64,000 bases of DNA from Stieleria magnilauensis (GCA_007753675.1 CP036432.1:9519381-9583380); one strand, 5' to 3'; positions 33,909 through 43,309 are shown, numbered from the stretch's first letter. Notes: generated by a model from the sequence alone, not told the origin. Numbers and translations: made by a program.

Positions 33909-35341
33909 TCCATCACGACTGTGACGATTGCGGATCCCCAGAGTTCGGCTTGCCGCAAGGCCGTCGTAGCTTCATGCGACTGGGGCTGGCCGGAATGGCC
34001 AGCGTCAGTCTTCCCGGTATCCTGCGACTGCGGGCCGCCAGCGCGACCGAATCGGTCGACCAGGATCCGAAACAGCGATCCGCCGTGATCATGGTGTGGA
34101 AGCCCGGCGGCTGTTCCCACATCGACACCTACGATCCGAAACCGTTGGCCACCAGCGAATACCGCGGACCGTTCGGCACGCTCCCCACCAAAGTCCCCGG
34201 CATGCAGTTCACCGAATTGCTGCCACGACAAGCGGCGATCGCCGACAAGTTCACGGTGTTGCGGAGCATGTATCAAGGCGCCGGCGGACACCCGGCCGGA
34301 TCGATGCAGTTGCTCTCCGGAGACAGCGACACCCGGGACAAACCCAAGCCACGGTTGCCAGACTGGATGTCGGTCGCCAACTACCTCCGTTCGCTGGAAG
34401 GCCCGCGGACGAACCCGTTGCCGGCCTACGTCGGCATCAACCCGCCGACGACTTACAACGGCCCCGCATACCTGGGCGATGCGTACTCGCCGTTCTCGGT
34501 GACCGGCGATCCCAACGCGCCGAACTTTGTCGTCCCCAACATCGGCTTGAGCGACAAAAGCGAAGTCGAACGTTTGAAACGTCGCACGACGCTGCGGCAG
34601 AATCTCGACACGCTACACCGAGCCTTTGATACCTACGGCGAACTCGGGGCACTCGATCAATTCGAAGCCCAAGCACTGACGTTGTTGACCAACCCGAAAA
34701 CCAAAGAAGCGTTCGATCTGACGCGTGAAGACGACAAGACCCGAGACCGGTACGGCAGAAACACGTGGGGGCAACAATTGCTGCTCGCCCGTCGCCTGGT
34801 CGAAGCCGGCGTCGATGTGTTGACGACCAGCTTGCGAGGCCCGTTGTGCGGACGCGTCAACAACTGGGACGACCACGCGGTCAACCATCACGTCTTCGAC
34901 GCACTGCGGTTTCGCGCCCAGGCCTACGACCAGGCGGTTTCTGCGCTGATCGAAGACATCCATGAGCGTGGTTTAGACAAACGCGTTCTGGTCGTGGTGA
35001 CCGGAGAGTTCGGCCGCACGCCCAAGATCAATTACCAACCCAGCACCGGCGCCGGGAACGCGAGCGCCCCCTCGGGTACCAAACAGCCCGGACGCGACCA
35101 CTGGCCGCGAGCCTTTTCCAACCTTTGGGCCGGCGGCGGGATCGAGACAGGTCGCTTCATCGGCGCGACCGACAAACGCGGCGAAGACGCCATCGATCGA
35201 CGCTGTGGACCGGGCGACTTTTTGTCCACGATCTACCACCACCTCGGAATCGACGCCTCCAAAGTCATGATCAAAGACTTTAACGGACGCCCGACACCGA
35301 TCGTCGACCACGGCAAACCCATCCCCGAGTTGATCGCCTGA
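33905..35341 (+). CDS. DUF1501 protein, Tat-exported
   Basis: 478 residues. A Tat-type signal with RRSFMRLGLAGMASVSLPG lies at ~20-40 after a short polar leader containing HHDCDDC. DUF1501 features: IMVWKPGGCSHIDTYDPK, WGQQLLLARRLVEAGVDV and VVTGEFGRTPKINYQP ... GRDHWPRAF. Paralogue of 20760-22100. Translationally coupled to the upstream PPC gene by a 4-bp overlap; followed after 45 bp by the first Gfo/Idh/MocA oxidoreductase. Confidence 0.9.
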   Translation: MIHHDCDDCGSPEFGLPQGRRSFMRLGLAGMASVSLPGILRLRAASATESVDQDPKQRSAVIMVWKPGGCSHIDTYDPKPLATSEYRGPFGTLPTKVPGMQFTELLPRQAAIADKFTVLRSMYQGAGGHPAGSMQLLSGDSDTRDKPKPRLPDWMSVANYLRSLEGPRTNPLPAYVGINPPTTYNGPAYLGDAYSPFSVTGDPNAPNFVVPNIGLSDKSEVERLKRRTTLRQNLDTLHRAFDTYGELGALDQFEAQALTLLTNPKTKEAFDLTREDDKTRDRYGRNTWGQQLLLARRLVEAGVDVLTTSLRGPLCGRVNNWDDHAVNHHVFDALRFRAQAYDQAVSALIEDIHERGLDKRVLVVVTGEFGRTPKINYQPSTGAGNASAPSGTKQPGRDHWPRAFSNLWAGGGIETGRFIGATDKRGEDAIDRRCGPGDFLSTIYHHLGIDASKVMIKDFNGRPTPIVDHGKPIPELIA

Positions 35342-35386
35342 ACGATCCCACTGTCCTTTTACCTCTCCCACACCGGACCGAATTGA

Positions 35387-36697
35387 ATGAAAGACATTGA
35401 GACCCTGGATCGAGACCGCCGCCTGTTTTTAAAAACCGGCGTCGCCTCGATGACCGCCCTCGGCCTGAGCAACACGCTGCGTGCCCAAGAGACGCCCGCC
35501 GCAGCGGCGCCATCGGAAAAACTCTCGATCGGCGTGATGGGCGTCAATGGCCGCGGCGGCGCGATCGTCAAAGGCATGATGGCCAGCGGACAGGTCGACA
35601 TCGCGTACATCTGTGACGTCGATGAGCGGGCGGCCGAACGGGTGACCAAGATTGTCAACGAGAAACAGTCGACGAAGACTCAATCGGTCAAAGACTTTCG
35701 CCGCATCCTGGACGACAAATCGGTCGACGCCCTGATCTGCGCCGCACCGAACCATTGGCACGCCCCGGCGACCATCATGGCCTGCGGCGCGGGCAAACAC
35801 GTGTACGTCGAAAAACCTTGCAGCTACACGCCGGCCGAAGGCGAGATGGCGGTCGCGGCGGCGCGCAAAAACGATCGCGTCGTGCAGATGGGCACCCAGC
35901 GTCGCAGCTGGCCCGGGATCGTCGAAGCGGTCGAAAAGATTCACGGCGGGGCGATCGGAAAAACCCTGTATTGCCGAACCTGGTACAACAACCGGCGCGG
36001 TCCGATCGGCTTCGGAAAGCCGGCGGAGGTCCCCGCCTGGTTGGACTGGCGGTTGTGGCAAGGCCCGGCGCCGGATCGCCCCTTCAAAGACAACCTCGTC
36101 CACTACAACTGGCACTGGCATTGGCACTGGGGCAACGGCGAACTGGGCAACAACGGCGTCCATGGTCTGGACGTCGCCCGCTGGGGCATGCAAGTCGACT
36201 TCCCCAATCGTGTCACCGCCGGCGGTGGAAAGTATCGCCATGAAGACGACCAGGAAACTCCCGACACGATGATGGTCACCTATGACTTTGCCGACGGCAA
36301 AACCATCACCTGGGAAGGCCTCAGCTGGTCGCCGCTGGGACCGCACGATTCGGGATTCGGCGTCAGTTTCCACGGCACCGAGGGATCGATCGTGATCCGC
36401 GGTTCGGGATACACCCAGTACGACATCCGAAACAAGGAAGTCGCTAGCGGCACCGGCGCCGGCGGCGACAAAGATCACTTCGACGATTTCATCAGCGCGG
36501 TTCGCGACGGACACCGCACCAACGCGGACATCGAAAAAGCGCATCGCAGTACCCTGCTCTGTCACCTGGGCAACATCGCCTACCGGACCGGCAGCGTGTT
36601 GCACACCGACCCGTCCGACGGCCGTCCGCAAAACAACGACGCCGCAAATCAATTATGGTCACGAGAGTACGCCAAGGGATGGGAGCCGACCGTCTAA
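35387..36697 (+). CDS. Gfo/Idh/MocA-family oxidoreductase, Tat-exported
   Basis: 436 residues. Tat-like signal DRRLFLKTGVASMTALGL at ~10-27. Rossmann NAD(P)-binding motif at the front of the mature protein (IGVMGVNGRGGAIVKGMM), then ICAAPNHWHAPATIMACGAGKHVYVEKPCS, where EKP is the family's catalytic-lysine motif. A His/Trp-rich stretch (HYNWHWHWHWGNGELGNNGVHGLDVARWG) is typical of planctomycete secreted members. It probably oxidises or reduces a sugar or cyclitol outside the cytoplasm; the substrate is unknown. The stop overlaps the start of the next gene (TAATG). Confidence 0.9.
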   Translation: MKDIETLDRDRRLFLKTGVASMTALGLSNTLRAQETPAAAAPSEKLSIGVMGVNGRGGAIVKGMMASGQVDIAYICDVDERAAERVTKIVNEKQSTKTQSVKDFRRILDDKSVDALICAAPNHWHAPATIMACGAGKHVYVEKPCSYTPAEGEMAVAAARKNDRVVQMGTQRRSWPGIVEAVEKIHGGAIGKTLYCRTWYNNRRGPIGFGKPAEVPAWLDWRLWQGPAPDRPFKDNLVHYNWHWHWHWGNGELGNNGVHGLDVARWGMQVDFPNRVTAGGGKYRHEDDQETPDTMMVTYDFADGKTITWEGLSWSPLGPHDSGFGVSFHGTEGSIVIRGSGYTQYDIRNKEVASGTGAGGDKDHFDDFISAVRDGHRTNADIEKAHRSTLLCHLGNIAYRTGSVLHTDPSDGRPQNNDAANQLWSREYAKGWEPTV

Positions 36698-37782
36698 TGA
36701 ATACCAAACACACATCCATTTATCGTTACATTCGTCAGAGCGTGGTCGCCCTGCGCGTGATCACTTTGTGCGCCGTCACTCTGGCGATCGCGTCCGCCGC
36801 CACCGGCCAAGAGGCCGCCGAAGACAGTCCGTCAGCCCAAACAACACTCCGCATCGGCGTGATCGGGCTGGACACCTCGCACGTCCCGGCATTCACCAAG
36901 TCCTTCAACGCGGAACCGGCGAATCCCGAAATGCAAAACTGCCGTGTCGTCGCGGCCTATCCCTACGGTAGCCGCACGATCGAATCCAGCTACAGCCGGA
37001 TTCCAAAGTACACCGAGCAGATGCGTTCGATGGGCATCGAGATCGTCGATTCGATCGACCAGCTTCTCGATCGAGTCGACTGCGTGCTGTTGGAAACCAA
37101 CGACGGCAAGCCGCACTTGCAGCAGGCGTTGCAAGTTTTCAAAGCCGGAAAGCCCGTATTCATCGACAAACCGGTAGCATCGAATCTGGCCGAAGTCGTC
37201 GCGATCTATCGCGCGGCGGCACACTATGACGTCCCGATGTTTTCCAGTTCATCACTCCGCTACAGCGAAGGTGCCCAGGCCATCCGTGACGGCAAGGTCG
37301 GTGCCGTGTTGGGTTGCAACGCCTACAGCCCGGCGTCGACCGAACCCTCCCACACCGATCTATTTTGGTATGGCATCCACGGCGTCGAATCGTTGTACAC
37401 GTGCATGGGAACGGGGTGCCAGTCGGTCCGGCAGACCGCGACCGATGGCCGCGAAGTCGTCGTCGGTGTCTGGTCGGGCGGACGCATCGGAACCTACCAC
37501 GGCCTGCGCGAGGGAAAGACAGGTTACGGCGGAACGGCATTCGGCGAAAAAGGCATCGCACCGATCGGAGACTACGGCGGTTATCGACCGTTGGTCGTCC
37601 AGATCGCCAAGTTCTTCCGCACGCGTGAGTTGCCGATCGATCCGCAGGAAACGATCGAGTTGTACGCGTTCATGGAAGCCGCCGCCGAAAGCAGAAAGCG
37701 CGACGGCCAAACCGTGACGATCGCCGAAGTGATCAAAGCGGCCGAACAGGCAGCCGACGAATTGTTGGCCGGACAACTCTGA
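36697..37782 (+). CDS. Gfo/Idh/MocA-family oxidoreductase, Sec-type signal
   Basis: 361 residues from ATG 36697, one base overlapping the previous stop. A signal-type hydrophobic segment (VVALRVITLCAVTLAIASAATG) is followed by IGVIGLDTSHVPAFTKSF, an atypical Rossmann loop lacking the usual GxGxxG, and by FIDKPVASNL, which holds the DKP version of the catalytic motif. The altered glycine loop suggests that cofactor binding differs from the upstream partner. The pair may form one enzyme system or successive steps. Confidence 0.82.
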   Translation: MNTKHTSIYRYIRQSVVALRVITLCAVTLAIASAATGQEAAEDSPSAQTTLRIGVIGLDTSHVPAFTKSFNAEPANPEMQNCRVVAAYPYGSRTIESSYSRIPKYTEQMRSMGIEIVDSIDQLLDRVDCVLLETNDGKPHLQQALQVFKAGKPVFIDKPVASNLAEVVAIYRAAAHYDVPMFSSSSLRYSEGAQAIRDGKVGAVLGCNAYSPASTEPSHTDLFWYGIHGVESLYTCMGTGCQSVRQTATDGREVVVGVWSGGRIGTYHGLREGKTGYGGTAFGEKGIAPIGDYGGYRPLVVQIAKFFRTRELPIDPQETIELYAFMEAAAESRKRDGQTVTIAEVIKAAEQAADELLAGQL

Positions 37783-37873
37783 ACGATCGCACGGTCGTTG
37801 CCCGTCGATCGCAAAATGCCCCGTAGCGGGCGTGGAGATTCAAATCCATCGTCAACCGGAGAGTTAGAACATC

Positions 37874-38590
37874 ATGAGACGTTTCAGTTTGCTTCTGTTT
37901 TCTTACCTGTTGATTCATCTCAGCGTCGACGCGTCTGGCGCCACGGTGACCTACACGCTCACCGGATCGGTGACCAACATCGCGGCGACGGATCTCGCGG
38001 GCAATGATGACACAGCGAGTTTTCTAAGCATCTTGCCGTTCAACGTCGGGGCTCCCGTCACGGCAAGTTTCAGTTACGACTCGAACAATCAAGACGATCG
38101 TGATGGCCGACCGCAATACGGTTCCTACGATGGACTCTCCATGTCGGTCTCGGTCGGATCAACGACCTTTGATTCGTACGGATCACTGTCGCTGATTGAC
38201 TTTGGATCACATGACGAGATCCGGGCGCGGGGATTACAACTTTACAATGCTCCCGGATGGAGCATCACCGGATTGGGCGGAGGTTATTCCGGCCTGAACA
38301 CCATCACCTTGATCAATGGAGGCACCTCGCTCTGGGACGGAACGCTTCCTCCGACAGACCCTTTTGACGCATCCGACTTTTCGACGCTCAACTGGCAAAT
38401 GCAAGACACAGGTTTTTCCGGCGGCAATCGTGTCACCACGCCGCTGGGCAGTCACACCGGAATGACGCGATCGATCGAGGCGGTCTTCAATACGGTCACC
38501 GTGACCGCCATCCCCGAACCGAGCAGCAGCGCGTTCTGCGCACTGGCCCTGGGTATGTGTTGGATCCGACGTCGGCGAACCAGGCACTGA
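37874..38590 (+). CDS. PEP-CTERM sorted extracellular protein
   Basis: 238 residues. Signal peptide (LLLFSYLLIHLSVDASGA), beta-rich middle, and a C-terminal sorting tag: the PEP motif in AIPEPSSS, a short hydrophobic stretch (FCALALGMCW) and an Arg-rich end (IRRRRTRH). Such proteins are processed by an exosortase/archaeosortase system and anchored outside; no such system is in the window. The stop is six bases from a 16-bp minisatellite. Confidence 0.85.
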   Translation: MRRFSLLLFSYLLIHLSVDASGATVTYTLTGSVTNIAATDLAGNDDTASFLSILPFNVGAPVTASFSYDSNNQDDRDGRPQYGSYDGLSMSVSVGSTTFDSYGSLSLIDFGSHDEIRARGLQLYNAPGWSITGLGGGYSGLNTITLINGGTSLWDGTLPPTDPFDASDFSTLNWQMQDTGFSGGNRVTTPLGSHTGMTRSIEAVFNTVTVTAIPEPSSSAFCALALGMCWIRRRRTRH

Positions 38591-38596
38591 ATGCCC

Positions 38597-38783
38597 ATCA
38601 TTCTGCCTCCCCATCATTCTGCCTCCCCATCATTCTGCCTCCCCATCATTCTGCCTCCCCATCATTCTGCCTCCCCATCATTCTGCCTTCCCCATCATTC
38701 TGCCTTCCCCATCATTCTGCCTTCCCCATCATTCTGCCTTCCCCATCGTCTTGCCCCCATCGTCTTGCCCCCATCGTCTTGCC
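38597..38783. repeat. Minisatellite of ATCATTCTGCC-type units
   Basis: Five 16-bp units (ATCATTCTGCCTCCCC, 38597-38676), four 17-bp units (ATCATTCTGCCTTCCCC, 38677-38744), then two 14-bp units ATCGTCTTGCCCCC and a final 11-bp partial (38745-38783). The frame of the next gene is open through it, but the next gene's likely ATG (38789) lies six bases after. Related motifs occur at 6711-6737 and 18274-18330. Confidence 0.9.
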
Positions 38784-38788
38784 ACTTC

Positions 38789-41134
38789 ATGCCCATCCGC
38801 CTCGCACAATCCCCGCTATCGATCATCCTCTCCAGTCTGCTCCTGATCACCCTTGCCAGCGCCAACGATCTCTCCTTCACGATCGAGCGATCGACGGCCC
38901 AGCGTGGGTTTGACGGGCAGACGTGCTGGGTCCATGCCCGCGCCGGAGCGATTCCCGCAGGCGTGAAAGGGAATGAATCGGATCAGCCATTGGTCGTGAT
39001 GACGACGCAGAAGTTGCTGCTGACCGGTTCGGATGTTTTTTACCGACTGCATCAAACCACTTCGAACGACTTGGCCGCGACATGGACGGATTTAGCACCG
39101 ATCGACGCGTTCGCCCGCGAGCGGGTCGGCGGAGCGTCAGACGCTCTGCCGACGGGTGCATCGATCGCACCCCATCTGCTTCAACCGGGCGACGAAACCA
39201 CCGTTTGCGATTTCCAACCGCAGTGGCATGCGGCCAGCCAACGCTTGCTCGGCATCGGCCAATCGGTGTGGTATCGCAACAACCGTGTGATGCATGTCCG
39301 CCCACGAGGCATCGCCTACGCCGTCTACGAACCGTCGGCCAAACAATGGTCGAAATGGAAGACCGTCGACCTGCCCGGCGAACCCCGATTCCAAGATGCC
39401 GGATCGGGTAGTGTCCAGCGCGTCGATCTGCCCGGCGGCGATGTGCTGGTGCCGTTCTACTTCAAAGAACCGAACACCAAGCAATACTCCGCTGCGGTTT
39501 GCCGCTGCCGGTTCGACGGCCAGACCCTGCACTTCATCAAAGTCGGCAACGCGTTGACCGTCCCGATCAAGCGGGGTCTGTACGAACCTTCGCTGACACG
39601 ATTCGGTGGGCGTTTCAATTTGACCCTGCGAAACGACGATCGGGGCTACGTCAGCGTCAGCGATGACGGGTTGAACTTTGACCCGCCGCGAGCCTGGACC
39701 TTCGACGACGGCAGCGACCTGGGCAGCTACAACACCCAGCAACACTGGGTGACGCACAGCGACGGATTGTTTTTGGTCTACACGCGGCGCGGCGCGGACA
39801 ACGATCATGTGTTTCGTCACCGCGCACCGTTGTTCATCGCCCGTGTCGACCCGGAAAGGCTGTGCGTCGTCCGTGACAGTGAACAGGTCTTGGTGCCCGA
39901 GCGTGGCGCGCGGCTGGGCAATTTCGGCGTCGTCGACGTTTCACCGAACGAAACCTGGGTGACGGTGACCGAGTGGATGCAGCCGTTGGGCGTCGAAAAG
40001 CACGGCAGCGACAACAGCATCTTCGTTGCCAAGCTGAAATGGGATCGGCCCAATCGTCGCGAGATTGTTTCATCGGAACATCGCCGGCCGAACGACGAGT
40101 TACTCCCCTACACCGATCCTCCGAAAACCTATCAAGACGACTTCGGTGACTTTCGATCGCCGCTGGTGTTCGCCGATGGTTCCAAGGTCCAGACCGCCGA
40201 AGACTGGCAGCGCCGTCGCGCGGAAATCCTGTCGACCTGGCAAGACGTGCTCGGCAAGTGGCCGCCGCTGATCACGGAACCTGAAGTGGAAATGCTGGAC
40301 TCTCGACAGCGCGAAACCTTCACCCAGCATCGAGTGCGTTTTCAGTGGACGCCGAATGAAAAGACGACCGGCTATCTGCTGGTGCCCGACGGCAAGGGCC
40401 CGTTCCCCGCAGCGGTCACGGTCTACTACGAACCGGAAACCGCGATCGGTGAAGGCAATCCGTATCGTGACTTTGCGTTACAACTCACACGTCGCGGCTT
40501 CGTCACCCTGTCGATCGGCACCAGTGATGCCACCGCGGCCAAGACGTATTCGCTCTATCATCCATCGATCGACGATGCAGAGGTCCAACCGCTATCGATG
40601 CTCGGCTACGCGGCGGCCAATGCGTGGCATGTGCTGGCCAGTCGTCCGGAAGTGGATTCCAAACGGATCGGCATCGTCGGCCATTCGTTCGGCGGCAAGT
40701 GGGCGATGTTTGCGTCCTGCCTGTTCGACAAGTTCGCTTGTGCCGCCTGGTCCGACCCGGGAATTGTCTTCGACGAATCACGGCCGAGTGTGAATTACTG
40801 GGAACCATGGTATCTGGGGTATCACCCCAAGCCATGGCGAAACCGCGGCTTGATCACGGAACAGAACCCGGCACGCGGTTTGTATCCGCAGTTGGTCAGC
40901 GACGGCCATGATTTGCATGAACTACACGCCTTGATGGCTCCCAGACCGTTCCTGGTCTCCGGCGGTTCCGAAGATCCGATCAGCCGCTGGCAAGCGTTGA
41001 ATCACTCCGTCGCGGTCAACCGAATTTTCGGTCACACCGATCGCGTGATGATGACCAATCGGCCCGATCATTCCCCGAACGCCGATTCCAACGAAATGAT
41101 CTACCGGTTCTTCGAGCACTGGTTGAGACGCTAG
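38789..41134 (+). CDS. Sialidase-like propeller fused to acetyl-xylan-esterase-type hydrolase
   Basis: 781 residues from ATG 38789; the frame opens at 38591, but those residues come from the minisatellite. A signal peptide (PLSIILSSLLLITLASA) is followed by an N-terminal beta-propeller (residues ~30-450; GGRFNLTLRNDDRGYVSVSDDG, HWVTHSDGLFLVYTRRG) of the BNR/sialidase kind, and a C-terminal alpha/beta hydrolase (~480-781) with nucleophile Ser633 in GHSFGG, an acid at about Asp729 (GGSEDP) and His761 (RPDHSP). The hydrolase resembles acetyl-xylan esterase/deacylase types. Such fusion would cut or de-esterify a polysaccharide; the substrate is unknown. The next gene is another BNR-type protein. 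Confidence 0.8.
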   Translation: MPIRLAQSPLSIILSSLLLITLASANDLSFTIERSTAQRGFDGQTCWVHARAGAIPAGVKGNESDQPLVVMTTQKLLLTGSDVFYRLHQTTSNDLAATWTDLAPIDAFARERVGGASDALPTGASIAPHLLQPGDETTVCDFQPQWHAASQRLLGIGQSVWYRNNRVMHVRPRGIAYAVYEPSAKQWSKWKTVDLPGEPRFQDAGSGSVQRVDLPGGDVLVPFYFKEPNTKQYSAAVCRCRFDGQTLHFIKVGNALTVPIKRGLYEPSLTRFGGRFNLTLRNDDRGYVSVSDDGLNFDPPRAWTFDDGSDLGSYNTQQHWVTHSDGLFLVYTRRGADNDHVFRHRAPLFIARVDPERLCVVRDSEQVLVPERGARLGNFGVVDVSPNETWVTVTEWMQPLGVEKHGSDNSIFVAKLKWDRPNRREIVSSEHRRPNDELLPYTDPPKTYQDDFGDFRSPLVFADGSKVQTAEDWQRRRAEILSTWQDVLGKWPPLITEPEVEMLDSRQRETFTQHRVRFQWTPNEKTTGYLLVPDGKGPFPAAVTVYYEPETAIGEGNPYRDFALQLTRRGFVTLSIGTSDATAAKTYSLYHPSIDDAEVQPLSMLGYAAANAWHVLASRPEVDSKRIGIVGHSFGGKWAMFASCLFDKFACAAWSDPGIVFDESRPSVNYWEPWYLGYHPKPWRNRGLITEQNPARGLYPQLVSDGHDLHELHALMAPRPFLVSGGSEDPISRWQALNHSVAVNRIFGHTDRVMMTNRPDHSPNADSNEMIYRFFEHWLRR

Positions 41135-41287
41135 TGCTTCGATGTTGACGATGAGCGTCTCTCTGATGGTTTGGCCGCCGCCAGCCAAACACCTCAAGCG
41201 GGTAGGATGGACGTTAGTCGTCGGCACCGTGGCCAGTGCCGTCTGGATGATCATTGTTGTTTGACGAAACAAATCGTGAGTGATGCG

Positions 41288-42679
41288 ATGTGTGCAAAAT
41301 TAATGTCAGGATCGAAAACGAACGTCTTTTTCTGCTTCTTCTTTTCGTTGCTTTGGGCCGGATCACTTCACGCGGCTGAACCGATCGTGGTGAAGGAGAA
41401 TGGCGGATGGTGTTGGTTCCAGGGACAACGTGCGATCGGGTGGGGTGGCAACGTATTCTTCACGTCCATTTCCGGCGACGACCATGGCGATTGGGACGCC
41501 GGAGACCTGGTCGTGACAAAGTTGGATCCTTCGAGCGGTGAAACCACGCATTTCCGTCTGCATGCAAAACTTCAACGTGACGATCATGCCGTCGCGGGAC
41601 TTTGCCTGTTAGCCGACGGGCGATTGCTTGCCGTCTATGGAAAACATGGCAACGATCATTTTCAACGGTCACGGATCACGCTTCGTCCGGGCGATCTCAG
41701 CGAGTGGACTCAGGAGCAACAGTTCGATGTCGGAGCGGGCTACACGTACTCGAACGTTTACCGGTTGCCCGACGAGAACGATCGCATTTTCAATTTCCAT
41801 CGCGGACGCGGTTTCAACCCCAACTGCAACTTCTCCGATGACGGCGGTGCGACCTGGAACTACGGTTGGCGACTGATGCAGCGAACCTCCGCTGACCTAA
41901 ACGATGACCCGAGGTACACGGGCATGGACGGCCGGCGACCCTATGTTTGTTATGCGAGTAACGGCCGTGACGAGATCCACTTTATCGCGACAGATGATCA
42001 TCCCAGGGCGTATGACAACAGTCTCTATCACGGTTACTACAAGGCAGGCAAGTTATTTGCGTCCGACGGCTCTGGCTTGGCGACCCCCACTGCCACCGGC
42101 GAACCACTGAAACCGCGTGACTTTACCGAAGTGTTCGCCGGAGCGGCGGATCGAGTTGCCTGGGCCAGTGATGTCGAAATCGACACGCTCGGCAACCCCT
42201 ACGTCGCGTTCTCCGTCCAGGTGGATGGTGCCGCGGTGCGCAAACGCCGGGGAGCAGGCGGGTCGGATCACCGTTATTTCTATGGTCGCTGGGATGGGAC
42301 GCGATGGCGCGAGCACGAAATGGCTCATGCAGGAACCAAGCTCTATTCCGGCGAAGACGACTACACCGGGTTGGTGGCACTTGATCCACAAGACCCCAAC
42401 TACGTCGTCATCTCCACAAACGCTGACCCGGTCTCCGGAACACCGCTTGTGAGCAACGCTGACGGACAAAGGCATTGGGAACTCTTCGCGGGCACAACCA
42501 CCGACGCGGGCAAAACCTGGACGTGGACCGCTGTGACGAAAGATTCCACCCAAGACCAGCTGCGACCGGTCATTGCCAACGGCGTTCCGGAGACACGCGT
42601 GATCTTGTGGACTCGAGGAACGTTGAAATCTTATACCGATTATCACCTCGACATCATCGCGCTCGCCTCGCCGCGCTAA
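41288..42679 (+). CDS. Secreted BNR-4 repeat protein
   Basis: About 463 residues from ATG 41288 (ATG 41303 also in frame). Signal peptide (NVFFCFFFSLLWAGSLHA) then a propeller fold with BNR/Asp-box-like and BNR-4 features (GGWCWFQGQRAIGWGG; CNFSDDGGATWNYGW; HRYFYGRWDGTRWREHEM). Family members include polysaccharide lyases and uncharacterised glycan-binding proteins; catalytic residues cannot be assigned by eye. It follows the sialidase-like fusion on the same strand with a 153-bp gap that holds a small hairpin (GTTTGGC/GCCAAAC at about 41168-41190). Confidence 0.78.
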   Translation: MCAKLMSGSKTNVFFCFFFSLLWAGSLHAAEPIVVKENGGWCWFQGQRAIGWGGNVFFTSISGDDHGDWDAGDLVVTKLDPSSGETTHFRLHAKLQRDDHAVAGLCLLADGRLLAVYGKHGNDHFQRSRITLRPGDLSEWTQEQQFDVGAGYTYSNVYRLPDENDRIFNFHRGRGFNPNCNFSDDGGATWNYGWRLMQRTSADLNDDPRYTGMDGRRPYVCYASNGRDEIHFIATDDHPRAYDNSLYHGYYKAGKLFASDGSGLATPTATGEPLKPRDFTEVFAGAADRVAWASDVEIDTLGNPYVAFSVQVDGAAVRKRRGAGGSDHRYFYGRWDGTRWREHEMAHAGTKLYSGEDDYTGLVALDPQDPNYVVISTNADPVSGTPLVSNADGQRHWELFAGTTTDAGKTWTWTAVTKDSTQDQLRPVIANGVPETRVILWTRGTLKSYTDYHLDIIALASPR

Positions 42680-42791
42680 ACCGCTCGCAACCTCCATCCA
42701 CAGCAGCGGGCGCAGATAGTGGAGCGATCGCTGCGTAATTGCGATCATGGCGTTTGGCAAACGGCATCCATTCGGCATGTCCGTGCTGGCC

Positions 42792-43282
42792 GACATCCGT
42801 GGGTTCGCGCTGCTATCCGTGGGCCAACTCTTTTCGCCGATCTGATAATGGGTTGCTGGCGTTCGGTTGGTGGGAAGAGAGTGGACCACGAAATACACGA
42901 ATGACACGAACAAGAGCGCCCGATCGGAAACACGATTTAACTTATTGTTCTTGATTCGTGTTATTCGTGTCTTTCGTGGTTGCATCTCCACAGCGTTTTT
43001 GATGGCGACAGTCGAGCTTGCCGTCGGATCGGCGTGACACGGCGGATGACATCCGTGGGTCCGCGCTGCTATCCGTGGGCCAACTCTTTTCGCCGGTCTG
43101 ATAGTGGCTTGCTGGCGTTCGGTTGGTGAGAAGAGAGTGGACCACGAAACACACGAATGACACGAACAAGAGCGGTCGATCGGAAACACAATTTAACTGG
43201 TTGTTCTTGATTCGTGTCATTCGTGTCTTTCGTGGTTGCATCTCCACAGCATTTCAAATGGCGACCGTCAAGCTTGCCGTCG
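42792..43282. repeat. 235-bp tandem duplication with internal palindromes
   Basis: Copy 1 is 42792-43026 and copy 2 is 43048-43282, with a 21-bp spacer. They align without gaps, with about 18 mismatches (about 92% identity, counted by eye). Each copy contains a long imperfect palindrome, CCACGAAATACACGAATG ... CATTCGTGTCTTTCGTGG type (arms about 25 bp, copy 1 arms about 42886-42979). No gene was seen in 42680-43460. Confidence 0.85.
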
Positions 43283-43309
43283 CTACCGACGGCAAACTGG
43301 ACGACGCGC

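Noticed and set aside
38597..38783. CRISPR array
   Set aside because: The repeats are directly contiguous with no unique spacers; it is a minisatellite.
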